Source of the DNA: Tessaracoccus rhinocerotis
GTDB taxonomy: Bacteria; Actinomycetota; Actinomycetes; Propionibacteriales; Propionibacteriaceae
Reading direction: 5' to 3'
Assembly: GCF_007197885.1 (NCBI RefSeq)
Contig: NZ_VKKG01000005.1
Coordinates: 248,001-312,000 of the forward strand
Length of the DNA: 64,000 nt
A program made the translations under genes and the position numbers. The notes under the pieces were generated by a model. That model saw nothing but the letters and a program-made list of their open reading frames with translations. It had not been told where the DNA came from and did not search any database. Shown here in pieces: positions 55,554-64,000 of the stretch (the first letter of the stretch is position 1; every line of letters begins with the position of its first letter).

Positions 55554-56243
55554 TCACACGATCTCGGCCACCAACGCGGGCCCGTCATTGCCGACTGTGT
55601 TCACCGCGCGCGAGACCTTACGCGGCGCCAGGTCGAACGGCGGCTGCAGCAGGCCGCGGGCGCTCCCCGGGTCATCGAGGGTGGGATCGAGCCACGCGTC
55701 GACGTCGGACACGGTCATCGGCATCCTGTCGTGCAGCCATCCGGTCTCGTCGGTGGCCGAGGTGGTTATCACCGACGCCGTCGCGAGCCAGCCGTCGGGT
55801 CCCTTCCAGAACTCGTAGATTCCCGCCATCGCGAGGGTGTGCGACTCCTGCGGGTGGAGGAAGTAGGGCTGCTTCACCGCCTTGCCGCCCTCGGTCTCAG
55901 GACGCCACTCGTAGTATCCGAGCGCCGGCAGCACGCAGCGGCGCGCGGCGAAGGCCTTCCGGAAGGACGGCTTCTGAGCGACCGTCTCCACCCGCGCGTT
56001 GATCAGGCGGGCCGCTCCGGAGGGATCCTTGGACCAGCTCGGCACCAGCCCCCAGCGCAGACCCACGAGCTTGCGCACCGCACCCCCGTCGTCGAGCCGC
56101 TCCACGACCGCGGGCACGGTGTCCGTGGGGGCGATGTTGTAGCGGGGCGCGCACGCCTCGGCCCCGTCGTCGGTGACCAGCGAGATGTCGTACTCCTCGA
56201 CGAGCTCGTCAGGGTTGGCAGTGGCTGCGTAGCGTCCGCACAT
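55554..56243 (-). CDS. SRAP (YedK/HMCES) abasic-site shielding protein
   Basis: A 229-residue SOS-response-associated protein that cross-links to abasic sites in single-stranded DNA. Cys2 after Met removal (MCGRY) is the cross-linking residue; the Asn in YNIAPTD, Glu in YEWRPE and His in WLHDRMPM complete the site. A TAGATT -10 six bases before ATG 56243 implies leaderless expression. No LexA box is visible. It is divergent from the DoxX-like gene. Confidence 0.93.
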   Translation of the reverse strand: MCGRYAATANPDELVEEYDISLVTDDGAEACAPRYNIAPTDTVPAVVERLDDGGAVRKLVGLRWGLVPSWSKDPSGAARLINARVETVAQKPSFRKAFAARRCVLPALGYYEWRPETEGGKAVKQPYFLHPQESHTLAMAGIYEFWKGPDGWLATASVITTSATDETGWLHDRMPMTVSDVDAWLDPTLDDPGSARGLLQPPFDLAPRKVSRAVNTVGNDGPALVAEIV

Positions 56244-56249
56244 GTGCCC

Positions 56250-56255
56250 AATCTA
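56250..56255 (-). promoter_or_regulatory. -10 element of the SRAP gene, leaderless
   Basis: On the minus strand TAGATT ends six bases before the ATG. A facing element for the DoxX-like gene lies 34 bases away. Confidence 0.55.
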
Positions 56256-56288
56256 TGCCTGAGCGGTTCGCACGGACTCGCGAGTGGG

Positions 56289-56294
56289 TATGTT
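56289..56294 (+). promoter_or_regulatory. -10 element of the DoxX-like gene, leaderless
   Basis: TATGTT ends seven bases before ATG 56302. Confidence 0.5.
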
Positions 56295-56301
56295 TGGGGG
56301 C

Positions 56302-56895
56302 ATGAGTCTCTTGCGTTTCATCGCCCGAAGCCTGATCGCCGGCACGTTCATCGTGGACGGCATCAACAAGGTGACCAAGCCCGCCGAATCCGCGGCCGAG
56401 GCCGAGAACTTCACGGAGAAGGTGACGCCGCTCGTTCAGCGCGTGGCGCCCGCCGGTTACTCGTCGTGGGTGCCCGAGGATGCCGAGACGTGGGTCCGCA
56501 TCGGGGGCGCCGCCCAGATCGCGGGCGGAGCCATGTTCGCGACCGGAATCGGCCGCCGACTGGGTGCGCTCCTGCTCGCCAAGGCCAGCGTCCTGAACAT
56601 CGCCATCGCCATGCCTCCCAAGGACGCCGGGAAGGCGGAGAAGAAGGCGGCCCGCCCGCAGGTGCTCACCCAGATGGCACTGCTCGGGAGCACTCTGCTC
56701 GCCAGCCAGGACCTGCAGGGCAACCCCAGCCTGTCCTGGCGCGCCGGCCACACCATCGACAAGGTGGAGAAGCAGGCCTCGCACACCACGGAGAAGCTCT
56801 CCCGCAAGGCCCGCAAGACCGCGAAGAAGGCGCGCAAGCAGGCCGACAAGCTCGCCAAGAGCACCCGCAAGTCCTTGGAGTCCGTGGTTTCCTGA
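56302..56895 (+). CDS. DoxX-family membrane protein with basic tail
   Basis: A 197-residue protein with about three to four hydrophobic segments of the DoxX fold (RSLIAGTFIVDGINKV, IAGGAMFATGIGRRLGALLLAKA, QMALLGSTLLASQ). The last 45 residues are extremely Lys/Arg-rich with repeated KARK units (SRKARKTAKKARKQADK), perhaps a membrane- or nucleic-acid-binding tail. ATG 56302 is chosen from the promoter spacing. Its stop shares a base with the aroA start. Confidence 0.82.
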   Translation: MSLLRFIARSLIAGTFIVDGINKVTKPAESAAEAENFTEKVTPLVQRVAPAGYSSWVPEDAETWVRIGGAAQIAGGAMFATGIGRRLGALLLAKASVLNIAIAMPPKDAGKAEKKAARPQVLTQMALLGSTLLASQDLQGNPSLSWRAGHTIDKVEKQASHTTEKLSRKARKTAKKARKQADKLAKSTRKSLESVVS

Positions 56896-58157
56896 TGACC
56901 CACCTGCTTCCCCACGCCCTGTCCCCCGTCACCGGCCGGGCACAGGTCCCCGGCTCCAAGTCCGAGACCAACAGGGCGCTGGTTCTGGCTGCCCTCGCCG
57001 ACGGCCCCAGCACCATCGTCGGTGCCCTGAAGTCCCGCGACAGCGACCTGATGGTCGAGGCCCTGCGCGCGCTCGGCGTCGAGGTCTCCACCGAGGGGTC
57101 CGACACCCTCCACGTATCCCCGCCCACCGCGTTCCACGCGGCCGAGCACAGCATCGACTGCGGCCTGGCCGGAACCGTGATGCGGTTCGTCCCCCCGCTG
57201 GCGGCGCTCGCCGACGGCGCCACCGCGTTCCACGGGGACCCGCACGCGAGCGAACGTCCCATGGCCGGGATCCTCGAGGGGCTTCGCCGGCTCGGCGCCG
57301 ACGTCGATGCCGACCGCCTGCCGTTCACCGTCACCGGACCGCTGGGCCGCGGCGGCGAGGTGACCGTCGACTCGACCGCCACCAGCCAGTTCGTCTCCGG
57401 CCTCTTGCTCATCGGTTCCCGCCTGAGCGACGGACTCACGCTCCGGCACGACGGCGAGGGCCTGCCCTCGCGTCCGCACATCGCAATGACGGTCGAGATG
57501 CTCCGCGGTCGTGGCGTCGAGGTCACGGAGGTGGACGAGGTCACCTGGCGCGTCGCCCCCGGGCCGATCGCCGCCGTCGACACCCGCGTCGAGCCGGACC
57601 TGACCAACGCGTCGGTGTTCCTCGCTGCCGCCGCCGCGACCGGCGGCACGGTCACGATTCCGGGTTGGCCCGCAGAGAGCCTGCAGCCGGGGATGATCTT
57701 CCTCGACGTCGCCGAGGAGATGGGCGCCACCATCACCCGCGATGGGGACTCGGTCACGCTCACCGGTCCGGACAAGCTGCGCGCCGTCGACGTCGACCTG
57801 CACGCCGGCTCGGAACTCACCCTCGTGGTCGCGTCGCTCATGGCGCTCGCCGAGGGCGAGTCAAGGATCCGCGGCGTGGCCCACATCCGCGGGCACGAGA
57901 CTGACCGGCTGGCGGCCCTCGTGAACGAGTTCACCCAGCTGGGCATCAAGGCCTCCGAGACCGAGGACGGGATCGTCATCACCGGCGGCGGCGGCACCTA
58001 CCGGCAGCCGTTCGAGACCTACGCCGACCACCGGCTGGTTCACGCCGCGGCGATCCTCGGCCTGCGGATCCCCGGAATAACGGTCACCGACCTCGAGTGC
58101 GTGGGCAAGACCATGCCTGACTTCGAGCGGGACTGGTCGACGCTGGTGAACGGCTGA
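56895..58157 (+). CDS. aroA: 5-enolpyruvylshikimate-3-phosphate synthase
   Basis: A 420-residue enzyme of the shikimate pathway joining shikimate-3-phosphate and PEP. Conserved segments are VPGSKSETNRALVLAAL, DCGLAGTVMRF (the loop that is GNAGTAMRP in E. coli), HASERPM and the C-terminal YADHRLVHAAA and DFERDW. The GLAGT version is common in actinobacteria. ATG 56895 and the stop at 58157 each overlap a neighbour by one base, coupling DoxX, aroA and rsgA. Confidence 0.95.
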   Translation: MTHLLPHALSPVTGRAQVPGSKSETNRALVLAALADGPSTIVGALKSRDSDLMVEALRALGVEVSTEGSDTLHVSPPTAFHAAEHSIDCGLAGTVMRFVPPLAALADGATAFHGDPHASERPMAGILEGLRRLGADVDADRLPFTVTGPLGRGGEVTVDSTATSQFVSGLLLIGSRLSDGLTLRHDGEGLPSRPHIAMTVEMLRGRGVEVTEVDEVTWRVAPGPIAAVDTRVEPDLTNASVFLAAAAATGGTVTIPGWPAESLQPGMIFLDVAEEMGATITRDGDSVTLTGPDKLRAVDVDLHAGSELTLVVASLMALAEGESRIRGVAHIRGHETDRLAALVNEFTQLGIKASETEDGIVITGGGGTYRQPFETYADHRLVHAAAILGLRIPGITVTDLECVGKTMPDFERDWSTLVNG

Positions 58158-59137
58158 TGGCCCACGGCGGAATCCACGAGGACGACCACGCGGCCTTCGA
58201 ACGGCCGCGCAAGCGGAGCCGTCCCCGCACCAAGGAGCGCCCGAGCTACGACGACGCCCCCATCGCCCGCGTGGTCACCGTCGACCGTGGCCGCTACCGC
58301 TGCCAGACCGCCGACGGTACCCACGTCACCGCGACGAGGGCACGGGTGATCTCCCGCAAGGGCATCATCGTCGGCGACTCGGTCAAGCTCGACGGCGACA
58401 CCACCGGCCACGAGGGCACGCTGGCCCGGATCGTCGAGGTGGAGCCCCGCACCACGATGCTGCGTCGCAGCGCCGACGACGCCGACACCTTCGAGCGCCC
58501 GATCGTCGCAAACGCGGACCAGTTGATGATCGTCACCGCCCTGGCCGACCCTCCCCCGCGCACCGGCATGATCGACAGGATCCTCGTGGCCGCCTTCGAC
58601 GCCGGCGTCGCCCCCATCCTCTGCCTCACCAAGGCCGACCTCGCCAGCCCCGACGAACTCGTGAACGCCTACGAGCCGCTCGGCGTCCCGATCGTGGTCA
58701 CCAGGCCGGGCATGGACCTCACGCACGTCCTGGACATCCTCCGGGACCATCGGACGGTGTTGGTCGGGCACTCCGGCGTGGGCAAGTCGACGCTCGTGAA
58801 TGCCCTCGTCCCGGGCACCGGTCGCGCCACCGCACAGGTCAGCGACCTGACAGGCAAGGGCCGCCACACCTCCACCTCCGCCATGGCGATCGAGATGCCG
58901 CAGGGCGGCTGGATCATCGACACGCCCGGTGTGCGGTCCTTCGGCATCAGCCACGTCAGGCCCGAGTCGTTCGTCGCCGCCTTCCCGGACCTCGCAGAGC
59001 TCACCGCGGACTGCCCCCGCGGCTGCAAGCACACCACCGACTCGATCGACTGCGGCCTCGACAAGGCAGTCGAGGAGGGCCGCCTGGACCGGTCCCGGCT
59101 GACGTCGTTCCGCAGAATGGAGCGCGCCTTCTCCTAG
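58157..59137 (+). CDS. rsgA: Ribosome small-subunit biogenesis GTPase RsgA
   Basis: A 326-residue circularly permuted GTPase that checks late 30S assembly. An OB fold (about residues 35-105) precedes G4 (TKAD), G1 (GHSGVGKST near 205) and G3 (DTPGVRSFG) in permuted order. The C-terminal zinc site has CPRGCKH and a following Cys. The first 30 residues are basic and Asp-rich. Start ATG overlaps the aroA stop. Confidence 0.93.
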   Translation: MAHGGIHEDDHAAFERPRKRSRPRTKERPSYDDAPIARVVTVDRGRYRCQTADGTHVTATRARVISRKGIIVGDSVKLDGDTTGHEGTLARIVEVEPRTTMLRRSADDADTFERPIVANADQLMIVTALADPPPRTGMIDRILVAAFDAGVAPILCLTKADLASPDELVNAYEPLGVPIVVTRPGMDLTHVLDILRDHRTVLVGHSGVGKSTLVNALVPGTGRATAQVSDLTGKGRHTSTSAMAIEMPQGGWIIDTPGVRSFGISHVRPESFVAAFPDLAELTADCPRGCKHTTDSIDCGLDKAVEEGRLDRSRLTSFRRMERAFS

Positions 59138-59154
59138 CCCTCGCCGGGCTTCGA

Positions 59155-59160
59155 TAGGTT
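59155..59160 (+). promoter_or_regulatory. -10 element of hisN, leaderless
   Basis: TAGGTT ends six bases before ATG 59167. Confidence 0.53.
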
Positions 59161-59166
59161 GGGAGC

Positions 59167-59958
59167 ATGGCCCAATCGAGATCTCTCAACGACGATGTCC
59201 GCCTCATGCACGTCATGGCCGATGACGCCGACTCGCTCTCCATGAGCAGGTTCAGGGCGCAGGACCTCCGGTTCGACCAGAAACCCGACAACACCCCCGT
59301 CACCGAGGCCGACACGGCCGTCGAGGAGGCGATCCGGCGCACCCTGTCACGCACCCGTCCGCGCGACGCCGTCCACGGTGAGGAGTTCGCCGACACCGGG
59401 GACTCCACCCGACGTTGGATCATCGACCCCATCGACGGCACCAAGAACTACCTGCGTGGGGTACCCGTGTGGGCGACCCTGATCGGTCTCGAGGACGACG
59501 GCGAGATCGTTGCGGGTCTGGTCTCGGCCCCGGCGCTGCAGCGCCGCTGGTGGGCCAGCGCCGGCGGTGGTGCGTTCACCGGCAAGTCCATCATGAACGC
59601 CAAGGACATCAGCGTCAGTCGGGTGGCCGCACTGGAGGACGCGTCGCTGTCCTTCTCCGAGCTCTCCGAGTGGGTCGACTCAGGCCGCGGACAGGGATTC
59701 GTGGACCTGATGCGGCAGGTTTGGCGCACTCGCGCCTACGGTGACTTCTGGAGCTACATGCTCGTGGCGGAGGGCGCCGTGGACATCGCCTGCGAGCCGG
59801 ACCTGGAACTCTACGACATGGCCGCGCTGGACATCATCGTCCGCGAGGCGGGCGGCAGCTTCACAAACCTGGACGGCACCACCGGTCCCTGGGGACCGGG
59901 CGCCCTGGCCACCAACGGCCACCTGCACGAGGCAGTGATGGGGGCCCTGGGCGAGTGA
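59167..59958 (+). CDS. hisN: Histidinol-phosphatase HisN (inositol monophosphatase family)
   Basis: A 263-residue magnesium-dependent phosphatase. The metal ligands are Glu in HGEEF, Asp-Pro-Ile-Asp in WIIDPIDGTKNY, and Asp in ELYDMAALDIIVREAGG. The HisN subgroup completes histidine synthesis in actinobacteria; inositol-1-phosphatase is an alternative. No other his genes are near. It converges on serA with a 19-base gap and no hairpin. Confidence 0.88.
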   Translation: MAQSRSLNDDVRLMHVMADDADSLSMSRFRAQDLRFDQKPDNTPVTEADTAVEEAIRRTLSRTRPRDAVHGEEFADTGDSTRRWIIDPIDGTKNYLRGVPVWATLIGLEDDGEIVAGLVSAPALQRRWWASAGGGAFTGKSIMNAKDISVSRVAALEDASLSFSELSEWVDSGRGQGFVDLMRQVWRTRAYGDFWSYMLVAEGAVDIACEPDLELYDMAALDIIVREAGGSFTNLDGTTGPWGPGALATNGHLHEAVMGALGE

Positions 59959-59977
59959 CCCAGGACCCCGGCACGGC

Positions 59978-61168
59978 TCAGAGGATGCGGACGCGCTTGG
60001 TCTCGTCGAGCGCCGACAGCTCGGCCAGCAGCCCGTCGTAGCTGTCACCGGAGATGTCGGTGACGGCGTACCCGATCTCGCCGCGGGTGGCCAGCATCTG
60101 GGACCCGATGTTCATGTCGTGGTTGGCGAGGGCGGAGTTGAGGCGGGCCATCACGCCGGGCACGTTCTGGTGCAGGTGGACCACCCGGCGTGTGGTCACC
60201 TCGGCCGCGGCGACCTCGGGGAAGTTCACCGACATCGAGGTGTTGCCGAGGGCGTCGTAGTCGCCCAGCTTGCCGGCGACGAAGCGACCGATGTCCTCCT
60301 GCGCCTCGAGCGTGGAGCCACCGACGTGCGGGGTGAGGATCACGTTCGGCATGCCGCGCAGGTTGGAGACGAACTCCTCCCCCTTGTTGCGCGGCTCCGA
60401 CGGGTACACGTCGATGGCGGCACCGGCCAGGTGGCCGCTGTCGAGGGCGTCGTGCAGCGCGTCGAGGTCCACGATCTGGCCGCGGGACAGGTTCAGGAAG
60501 AGCGAACGGGGACGCATCTGGGCGAACTGCTCCGCCCCGAAGAACCCCTTGTTGCTGGAGCGGCCGTCGACGTGCAGCGAGATGGTCTCGGCGACCTCGA
60601 GCAGTTCCTCGAGCGAACCGACGCGCTTGGCGTTGCCGAGCGCGAGCTTGTCGGCGAGGTCGTAGAAGTAGACGCGCATCCCGAGGGCCTCGGCGACGAT
60701 CGACAGCTGCGAGCCGATGTTGCCGTAGCCGACGATGCCGAGTGTGCGGCCACGGACCTCGTGGGAACCGGTGGCCGACTTGTCCCACAGTCCGGCGTGC
60801 ATGTCCCGGTTGCGGTCGGTGAGGTGACGGGCCATTGCGATGATCTCCGCGATGGCGAGCTCCACCACGGAGCGGGTGTTGGAGTACGGGGCGTTGAAGA
60901 CCGCCACGGAGTGGTCCGAGGCCGCTTCGAGATCGATCTGGTTCGTGCCGATGCAGAAGGCGCCGACGGCGCTCAGCTGCGGCGCGGCCTCGAGCACGCG
61001 TCGCGTCACGTTGGTGCGGGAACGGATGCCCAGCATGTCGACGCCGTCGAGGGCCTCGATCAGGTCGTCCTCGCCCAGGGCGCCGGACGCGGTCTCGATC
61101 TCGTAGCCGCGGTTGTTGAGCACGCGGACAGCTTCGGAGTGGATGTTCTCAAGCAACAGGATCTTCAC
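59978..61168 (-). CDS. serA: D-3-phosphoglycerate dehydrogenase (ACT-domain type)
   Basis: A 396-residue enzyme of serine biosynthesis. The NAD loop is GIVGYGNIGSQL, the catalytic Arg is in LNLSRGQIVD, the His in PHVGGST, and a C-terminal ACT domain (residues about 325-396) allows serine feedback. It is the shorter type without the intervening domain of mycobacterial SerA. GTG 61168 follows TAGACT by eight bases. A perfect inverted repeat overlaps that promoter. Confidence 0.92.
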   Translation of the reverse strand: MKILLLENIHSEAVRVLNNRGYEIETASGALGEDDLIEALDGVDMLGIRSRTNVTRRVLEAAPQLSAVGAFCIGTNQIDLEAASDHSVAVFNAPYSNTRSVVELAIAEIIAMARHLTDRNRDMHAGLWDKSATGSHEVRGRTLGIVGYGNIGSQLSIVAEALGMRVYFYDLADKLALGNAKRVGSLEELLEVAETISLHVDGRSSNKGFFGAEQFAQMRPRSLFLNLSRGQIVDLDALHDALDSGHLAGAAIDVYPSEPRNKGEEFVSNLRGMPNVILTPHVGGSTLEAQEDIGRFVAGKLGDYDALGNTSMSVNFPEVAAAEVTTRRVVHLHQNVPGVMARLNSALANHDMNIGSQMLATRGEIGYAVTDISGDSYDGLLAELSALDETKRVRIL

Positions 61169-61171
61169 AGG

Positions 61172-61189
61172 CGCGGAGTCTACTCCGCG
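61172..61189 (-). promoter_or_regulatory. serA promoter with overlapping inverted repeat
   Basis: CGCGGAGT (61172-61179) and ACTCCGCG (61182-61189) are perfect inverted arms with a two-base centre. On the minus strand the -10 TAGACT (61177-61182) lies inside the repeat, eight bases before the GTG start. Confidence 0.5.
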
Positions 61190-61226
61190 AGCGGGCGTTC
61201 ACCATCTCGGCGGCCCGTCGGTGGAA

Positions 61227-62006
61227 TCAGATGGGAAGGCTGGCAGCCAGTAGGTCATGGGTGTACGGGTGCTGGGGATCGTCGAACACCTGCCGCGTCG
61301 GACCGCTCTCCACGACCCGTCCCCGCTCGACGACCACGACCTGGTCGCAGAGGTGCCCGACGACGGCCAGGTCGTGGGAGATGAGCACGAGGGCCAGCCC
61401 GCGTTCGCTGACAGCGTCGGAGAGCAGGTTCAGCACCTGGGCGCGCACTGACACGTCGAGCGCCGAGACCGGCTCGTCGGCGATCAGGACGTCGGGCTCG
61501 CTCACCAGTGCCCGAGCGATGGCCACGCGCTGCCGCTGGCCGCCCGAGAGCTGGTGCGGGAATCGTCGCAGCACCTCCGCGTCCAGCCCCACGGATGCCA
61601 ACACCGCCTCGACGGTGACATCGGTGTCAGGGGGCAGGTTGCCGCGCGCCCGCAGCAGGGGCGAGCGTAGGGGTTCACCCACGATGCCGCGCAGGTTCAT
61701 TCGGGGGTTGAGCGAGGAGTTGGGGTCCTGGAACACCATCGAGACCCCCTGCCGCAGGTCTGCGAGCTGGCGCTCCGGGAGGCCGTCGATCCTGCGGCCG
61801 CGGAACAGGACCTCCCCGGCGCTGGGGCGCACGAGGCCCAGCAGCGTGCGGGCGATGGTTGTCTTGCCGGAACCGGAGCCGCCGACGATACCGATCCGTT
61901 CCCCGCGGTGAATCGCCAGGTCGACCTCGTGCAGGGCCCTGAACACCTCGCCGCGCCGGCGGAACGTGACGTCCACGCCGCGCAGCTCGAGGATCGGAGC
62001 GTTCAT
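61227..62006 (-). CDS. Oligopeptide/nickel ABC transporter ATPase, DppF-like
   Basis: A 259-residue ABC ATPase. Walker A is [10 protein letters not shown]-loop [10 protein letters not shown], signature LSGGQRQRV, Walker [13 protein letters not shown], and switch His in LISHDL. The C-terminal [10 protein letters not shown] is typical of the DppF/OppF family. ATG 62006 overlaps the DppD-like stop. It is the last gene of the unit, 58 bases upstream of serA. Confidence 0.93.
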   Translation of the reverse strand: MNAPILELRGVDVTFRRRGEVFRALHEVDLAIHRGERIGIVGGSGSGKTTIARTLLGLVRPSAGEVLFRGRRIDGLPERQLADLRQGVSMVFQDPNSSLNPRMNLRGIVGEPLRSPLLRARGNLPPDTDVTVEAVLASVGLDAEVLRRFPHQLSGGQRQRVAIARALVSEPDVLIADEPVSALDVSVRAQVLNLLSDAVSERGLALVLISHDLAVVGHLCDQVVVVERGRVVESGPTRQVFDDPQHPYTHDLLAASLPI

Positions 62007-62830
62007 TCCGCCGCCCCCTCGTAGAAGTCGGCCACGGTGGGCAGCCGCTGCCCCGGCGGCACGTCGCCGATCCTGGCCGAGGCGATCAGCCCCTTGGTGT
62101 ACGGATGCTGCGGCTGCGCGACCACCTGCTCGATCGGACCGGTCTCGACGATGCGGCCGTCGAGCATCACCGCGACCCTCTGGCACACCTGCCTGACCAC
62201 ACCCAGGTCGTGGGAGACGAAAAGTGCAGCCCGCCCCCGGAGTTCGACGTCGAGCAGGTCGAGGATCTGGCGTTGAACCAGGACGTCGAGCGCGGTGGTG
62301 GGTTCGTCGCAGATGACCAGGCCGGGCCGGTTGGCCAGCGCCATCGCGATCAGGGCGCGCTGCCGTTGCCCGCCGGAGAGCTCATGGGGGTAGGACTCGG
62401 CGATCCGCTCCGGGTCCAGGATGCCCACGCGGCCGAGCCAGTCGATGACCTCGGCACGGATGCCGCCGCGTCGCTCCGAGTGGTGCAGCGCAACCACCTC
62501 ACCGACCTGGCGGCCCACCTTCATGGTGGGGTCGAGGGCGGTCATCGGCTCCTGGAAGATCATCGAGACCTCGTCGCCGCGCAGGTCCTGGAGCTTGCGC
62601 TCGGGCATCCCCACGAGCTCGCGGCCGTCGAGCCGCACGGAGCCGGACACGTGGGCGTTGTCCGGCAGCAGGCCGATGACGGCGAGCGAGGTGACGGACT
62701 TGCCGGACCCCGACTGGCCGATGATGCCGAGCCGCTCGTCCTTGTCGAGGGTGAAGGAGACGTGGTCCACCGCCACCTTGCGGCGACGTCCGAAGCTGAT
62801 GGTCAGGTCCGTGACCTCGAGGTGGCTCAT
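62003..62830 (-). CDS. Oligopeptide/nickel ABC transporter ATPase, DppD-like
   Basis: A 275-residue ABC ATPase. Walker A GQSGSGKSV, FQEPMTALDPTMKVG, signature [10 protein letters not shown], Walker B LVICDEPTTALD. It pairs with the DppF-like protein to power the permeases. Start and stop overlap neighbours by four bases. Confidence 0.93.
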   Translation of the reverse strand: MSHLEVTDLTISFGRRRKVAVDHVSFTLDKDERLGIIGQSGSGKSVTSLAVIGLLPDNAHVSGSVRLDGRELVGMPERKLQDLRGDEVSMIFQEPMTALDPTMKVGRQVGEVVALHHSERRGGIRAEVIDWLGRVGILDPERIAESYPHELSGGQRQRALIAMALANRPGLVICDEPTTALDVLVQRQILDLLDVELRGRAALFVSHDLGVVRQVCQRVAVMLDGRIVETGPIEQVVAQPQHPYTKGLIASARIGDVPPGQRLPTVADFYEGAAE

Positions 62831-63636
62831 GCGATCTCCCGCAGGCGGGGGTCCAGGAAGTCTCGCAGTCCGTCACCGAGGAGGTTGAACCCGAGGGTGG
62901 CCAGCGCGATCGCGAGACCCGGCCAGAGCGCGATCAGCGGGGCGTTGAACAGCTGGTCCTGGGCCTCCCTGAGCATCCTGCCCCACGTGGGCTCGTCCTG
63001 CCCGGAGCCGAGCCCGAGATAGGACAGCCCTGCCTCGGCGAGGATGGCCAGGCCGACGCTGACCGAGGCCTGCACCCCGAGGACGGGCGCGATGTTCGGC
63101 AGCACGTGGCGCAGTGCCACCTGGAACGTGGGCGTGCCCGACAGCTGCGCCGCCTCCACGAACCCGAGTCCCATCACCTGCATGGTGGCGGCGCGCGCGA
63201 TCCGTACGAATGCGGGCACCGTCGCGATCGCGATGGCCGCCATCGCCGTCCACGTGGAGCCGCCCAGCGCGGCAGCGAACAGGATGGCGAGCAGCAGCGC
63301 CGGGAAGCCGTAGAGGATGTCCGCGGCGCGGGCCAGCACGTCGCCGAACCAAGATCGCGACATCCCGGCCACCACACCCACGGGGATGCCGACGACGCCG
63401 GCCCCCAGGACGGACACGACGCCGATCAGCAGGCACCGCTTGGCGCCGTCGATGATCCTCGAGGCGATGTCGCCGCCGAACGCGTCGGTGCCCAGAACGT
63501 GTGGCCACCCCGGTGCCTGCAGGCGGGGACCGACGAGCGCGTTGGGGTCGAACGGCATCCAGAACAGGCCGACGACGGCGGTGGCCACGATCAGGCCGAT
63601 GAGCAGGCCACCGACAGCCAGGCTCGAGTGCTTCAT
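62827..63636 (-). CDS. Oligopeptide/nickel ABC transporter permease, DppC-like
   Basis: A 269-residue permease with six predicted helices. The N-terminal DPNALVGPRLQAPGWPHVLGTDAFGGD region and the EAA-type loop (EAAQLSGTPTFQVALRHVLP) are typical of DppC/OppC. The DppC signature DEPTWGRM is present near the end. Substrate may be peptides or nickel; the binding protein is not in the window. Confidence 0.92.
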   Translation of the reverse strand: MKHSSLAVGGLLIGLIVATAVVGLFWMPFDPNALVGPRLQAPGWPHVLGTDAFGGDIASRIIDGAKRCLLIGVVSVLGAGVVGIPVGVVAGMSRSWFGDVLARAADILYGFPALLLAILFAAALGGSTWTAMAAIAIATVPAFVRIARAATMQVMGLGFVEAAQLSGTPTFQVALRHVLPNIAPVLGVQASVSVGLAILAEAGLSYLGLGSGQDEPTWGRMLREAQDQLFNAPLIALWPGLAIALATLGFNLLGDGLRDFLDPRLREIA

Positions 63637-64000
63637 GCCGCCTCCCCAACGCGTCGGATCCGGGGGTCGAGGACCTGGTACGTCATGTCCACGAGGAAGT
63701 TGATCACCAGCACGGCGCTCACGAGCAGCAGCACCACGGCCTGGACGACGACGAGGTCGCGCTGGCTCACCGCGAGCAGCAGGCGGGACCCCAGTCCCTG
63801 CATGGCGAATACCTGCTCGATGATGATGGCTCCCACCAGCACCGTCGCGAGCTGGAGCCCGACGACCGTCAACAGGCTCATGCCGGCGTTCCTGGCGCCG
63901 TGCCGCAGCAGCGCCCCCACCCGTGACCAGCCGATCGAGCGTGCCGTGCGGAACCAGTCCTCACCCAGCACCTCGACCACGGAGCTGCGCACGTAGCGGG
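63633..64000 (-). CDS. Oligopeptide/nickel ABC transporter permease, DppB-like (5'-truncated by window edge)
   Basis: Only the C-terminal 122 residues are visible; the frame stays open to base 64000. It has the DppB permease loop RYVRSSVVEVLGEDWFRTARSIG and the C-terminal helices, ending in VLDPRIRR. The stop overlaps the DppC-like start (ATGA). It is the first visible gene of a dppBCDF-type operon; a substrate-binding protein is probably upstream outside the window. Confidence 0.9.
   Translation of the reverse strand, partial: RYVRSSVVEVLGEDWFRTARSIGWSRVGALLRHGARNAGMSLLTVVGLQLATVLVGAIIIEQVFAMQGLGSRLLLAVSQRDLVVVQAVVLLLVSAVLVINFLVDMTYQVLDPRIRRVGEAA

Overview
The window is GC-rich chromosomal DNA from an actinobacterium. 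Diagnostic genes are a WhiB1-type regulator, the NucS/EndoMS mismatch endonuclease, the GlgE maltosyltransferase pathway, the actinobacterial fused 2-oxoglutarate enzyme Kgd, a SigR/RsrA redox switch, the 24-residue ribosomal protein bL37 and PdtaS. A methylmalonyl-CoA epimerase and a PduO-type cobalamin adenosyltransferase fit a propionate-metabolising member of the Propionibacteriales, but the family cannot be fixed from this sequence alone. AtpF and AtpH are separate, unlike the mycobacterial fusion. I see no rRNA operon, CRISPR array, insertion sequence or prophage. One tRNA gene (Arg, CCG) is present. No gap between genes exceeds about 210 bases.

Layout. 1-7.3 kb (+): glycogen/alpha-glucan genes glgX (cut by the left edge), glgE, maltokinase, glgB and a GNAT-like/Nudix fusion. 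7.3-14.7 kb: a beta-galactoside operon on the minus strand (binding lipoprotein, two permeases, lacZ) with a divergent LacI regulator and two in-phase operators. 14.7-24.8 kb: YbbN-like protein, pgm, a bPH2 membrane protein with a 50-aa partner, methylmalonyl-CoA epimerase, a DivIVA protein, an AI-2E-type transporter, nucS with two coupled genes, a cyclophilin lipoprotein and the adenosyltransferase. 24.8-43 kb (-): DUF2550, the ATP synthase operon, a polyprenyl-phosphate GlcNAc-1-phosphate transferase, Sua5/TsaC, prmC, prfA, rpmE, rho, thrB, hom and lysA, followed by tRNA-Arg on the plus strand. From memory this order matches the conserved block lysA-thr-rho-prfA-atp of M. tuberculosis, here without thrC.

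43-50 kb (+): a GT87-like membrane protein, kgd, a DUF6104-like small gene and galK. 50-52 kb (+): a lower-GC three-gene cassette of exported proteins (lipoprotein, secreted protein, TadG-like pseudopilin). 52-60 kb: whiB1, pdtaS, bL37, rsrA, sigR, an SRAP/YedK repair protein, a DoxX-like protein, aroA, rsgA and hisN. 60-64 kb (-): serA and a dppBCDF-like peptide/nickel transporter, its first permease cut by the right edge.

How the parts fit. Pgm supplies or drains glucose-1-phosphate for the glycogen genes. Maltokinase makes maltose-1-phosphate, GlgE polymerises it, GlgB branches the product and GlgX debranches it. LacZ would release galactose for GalK, which lies 38 kb away. SigR and RsrA form a thiol-stress circuit with a SigR-type promoter directly in front of sigR. 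A recurrent regulatory theme is leaderless initiation: about sixteen genes have a YAGNNT- or TANNNT-type -10 element six to eight bases before the start codon.
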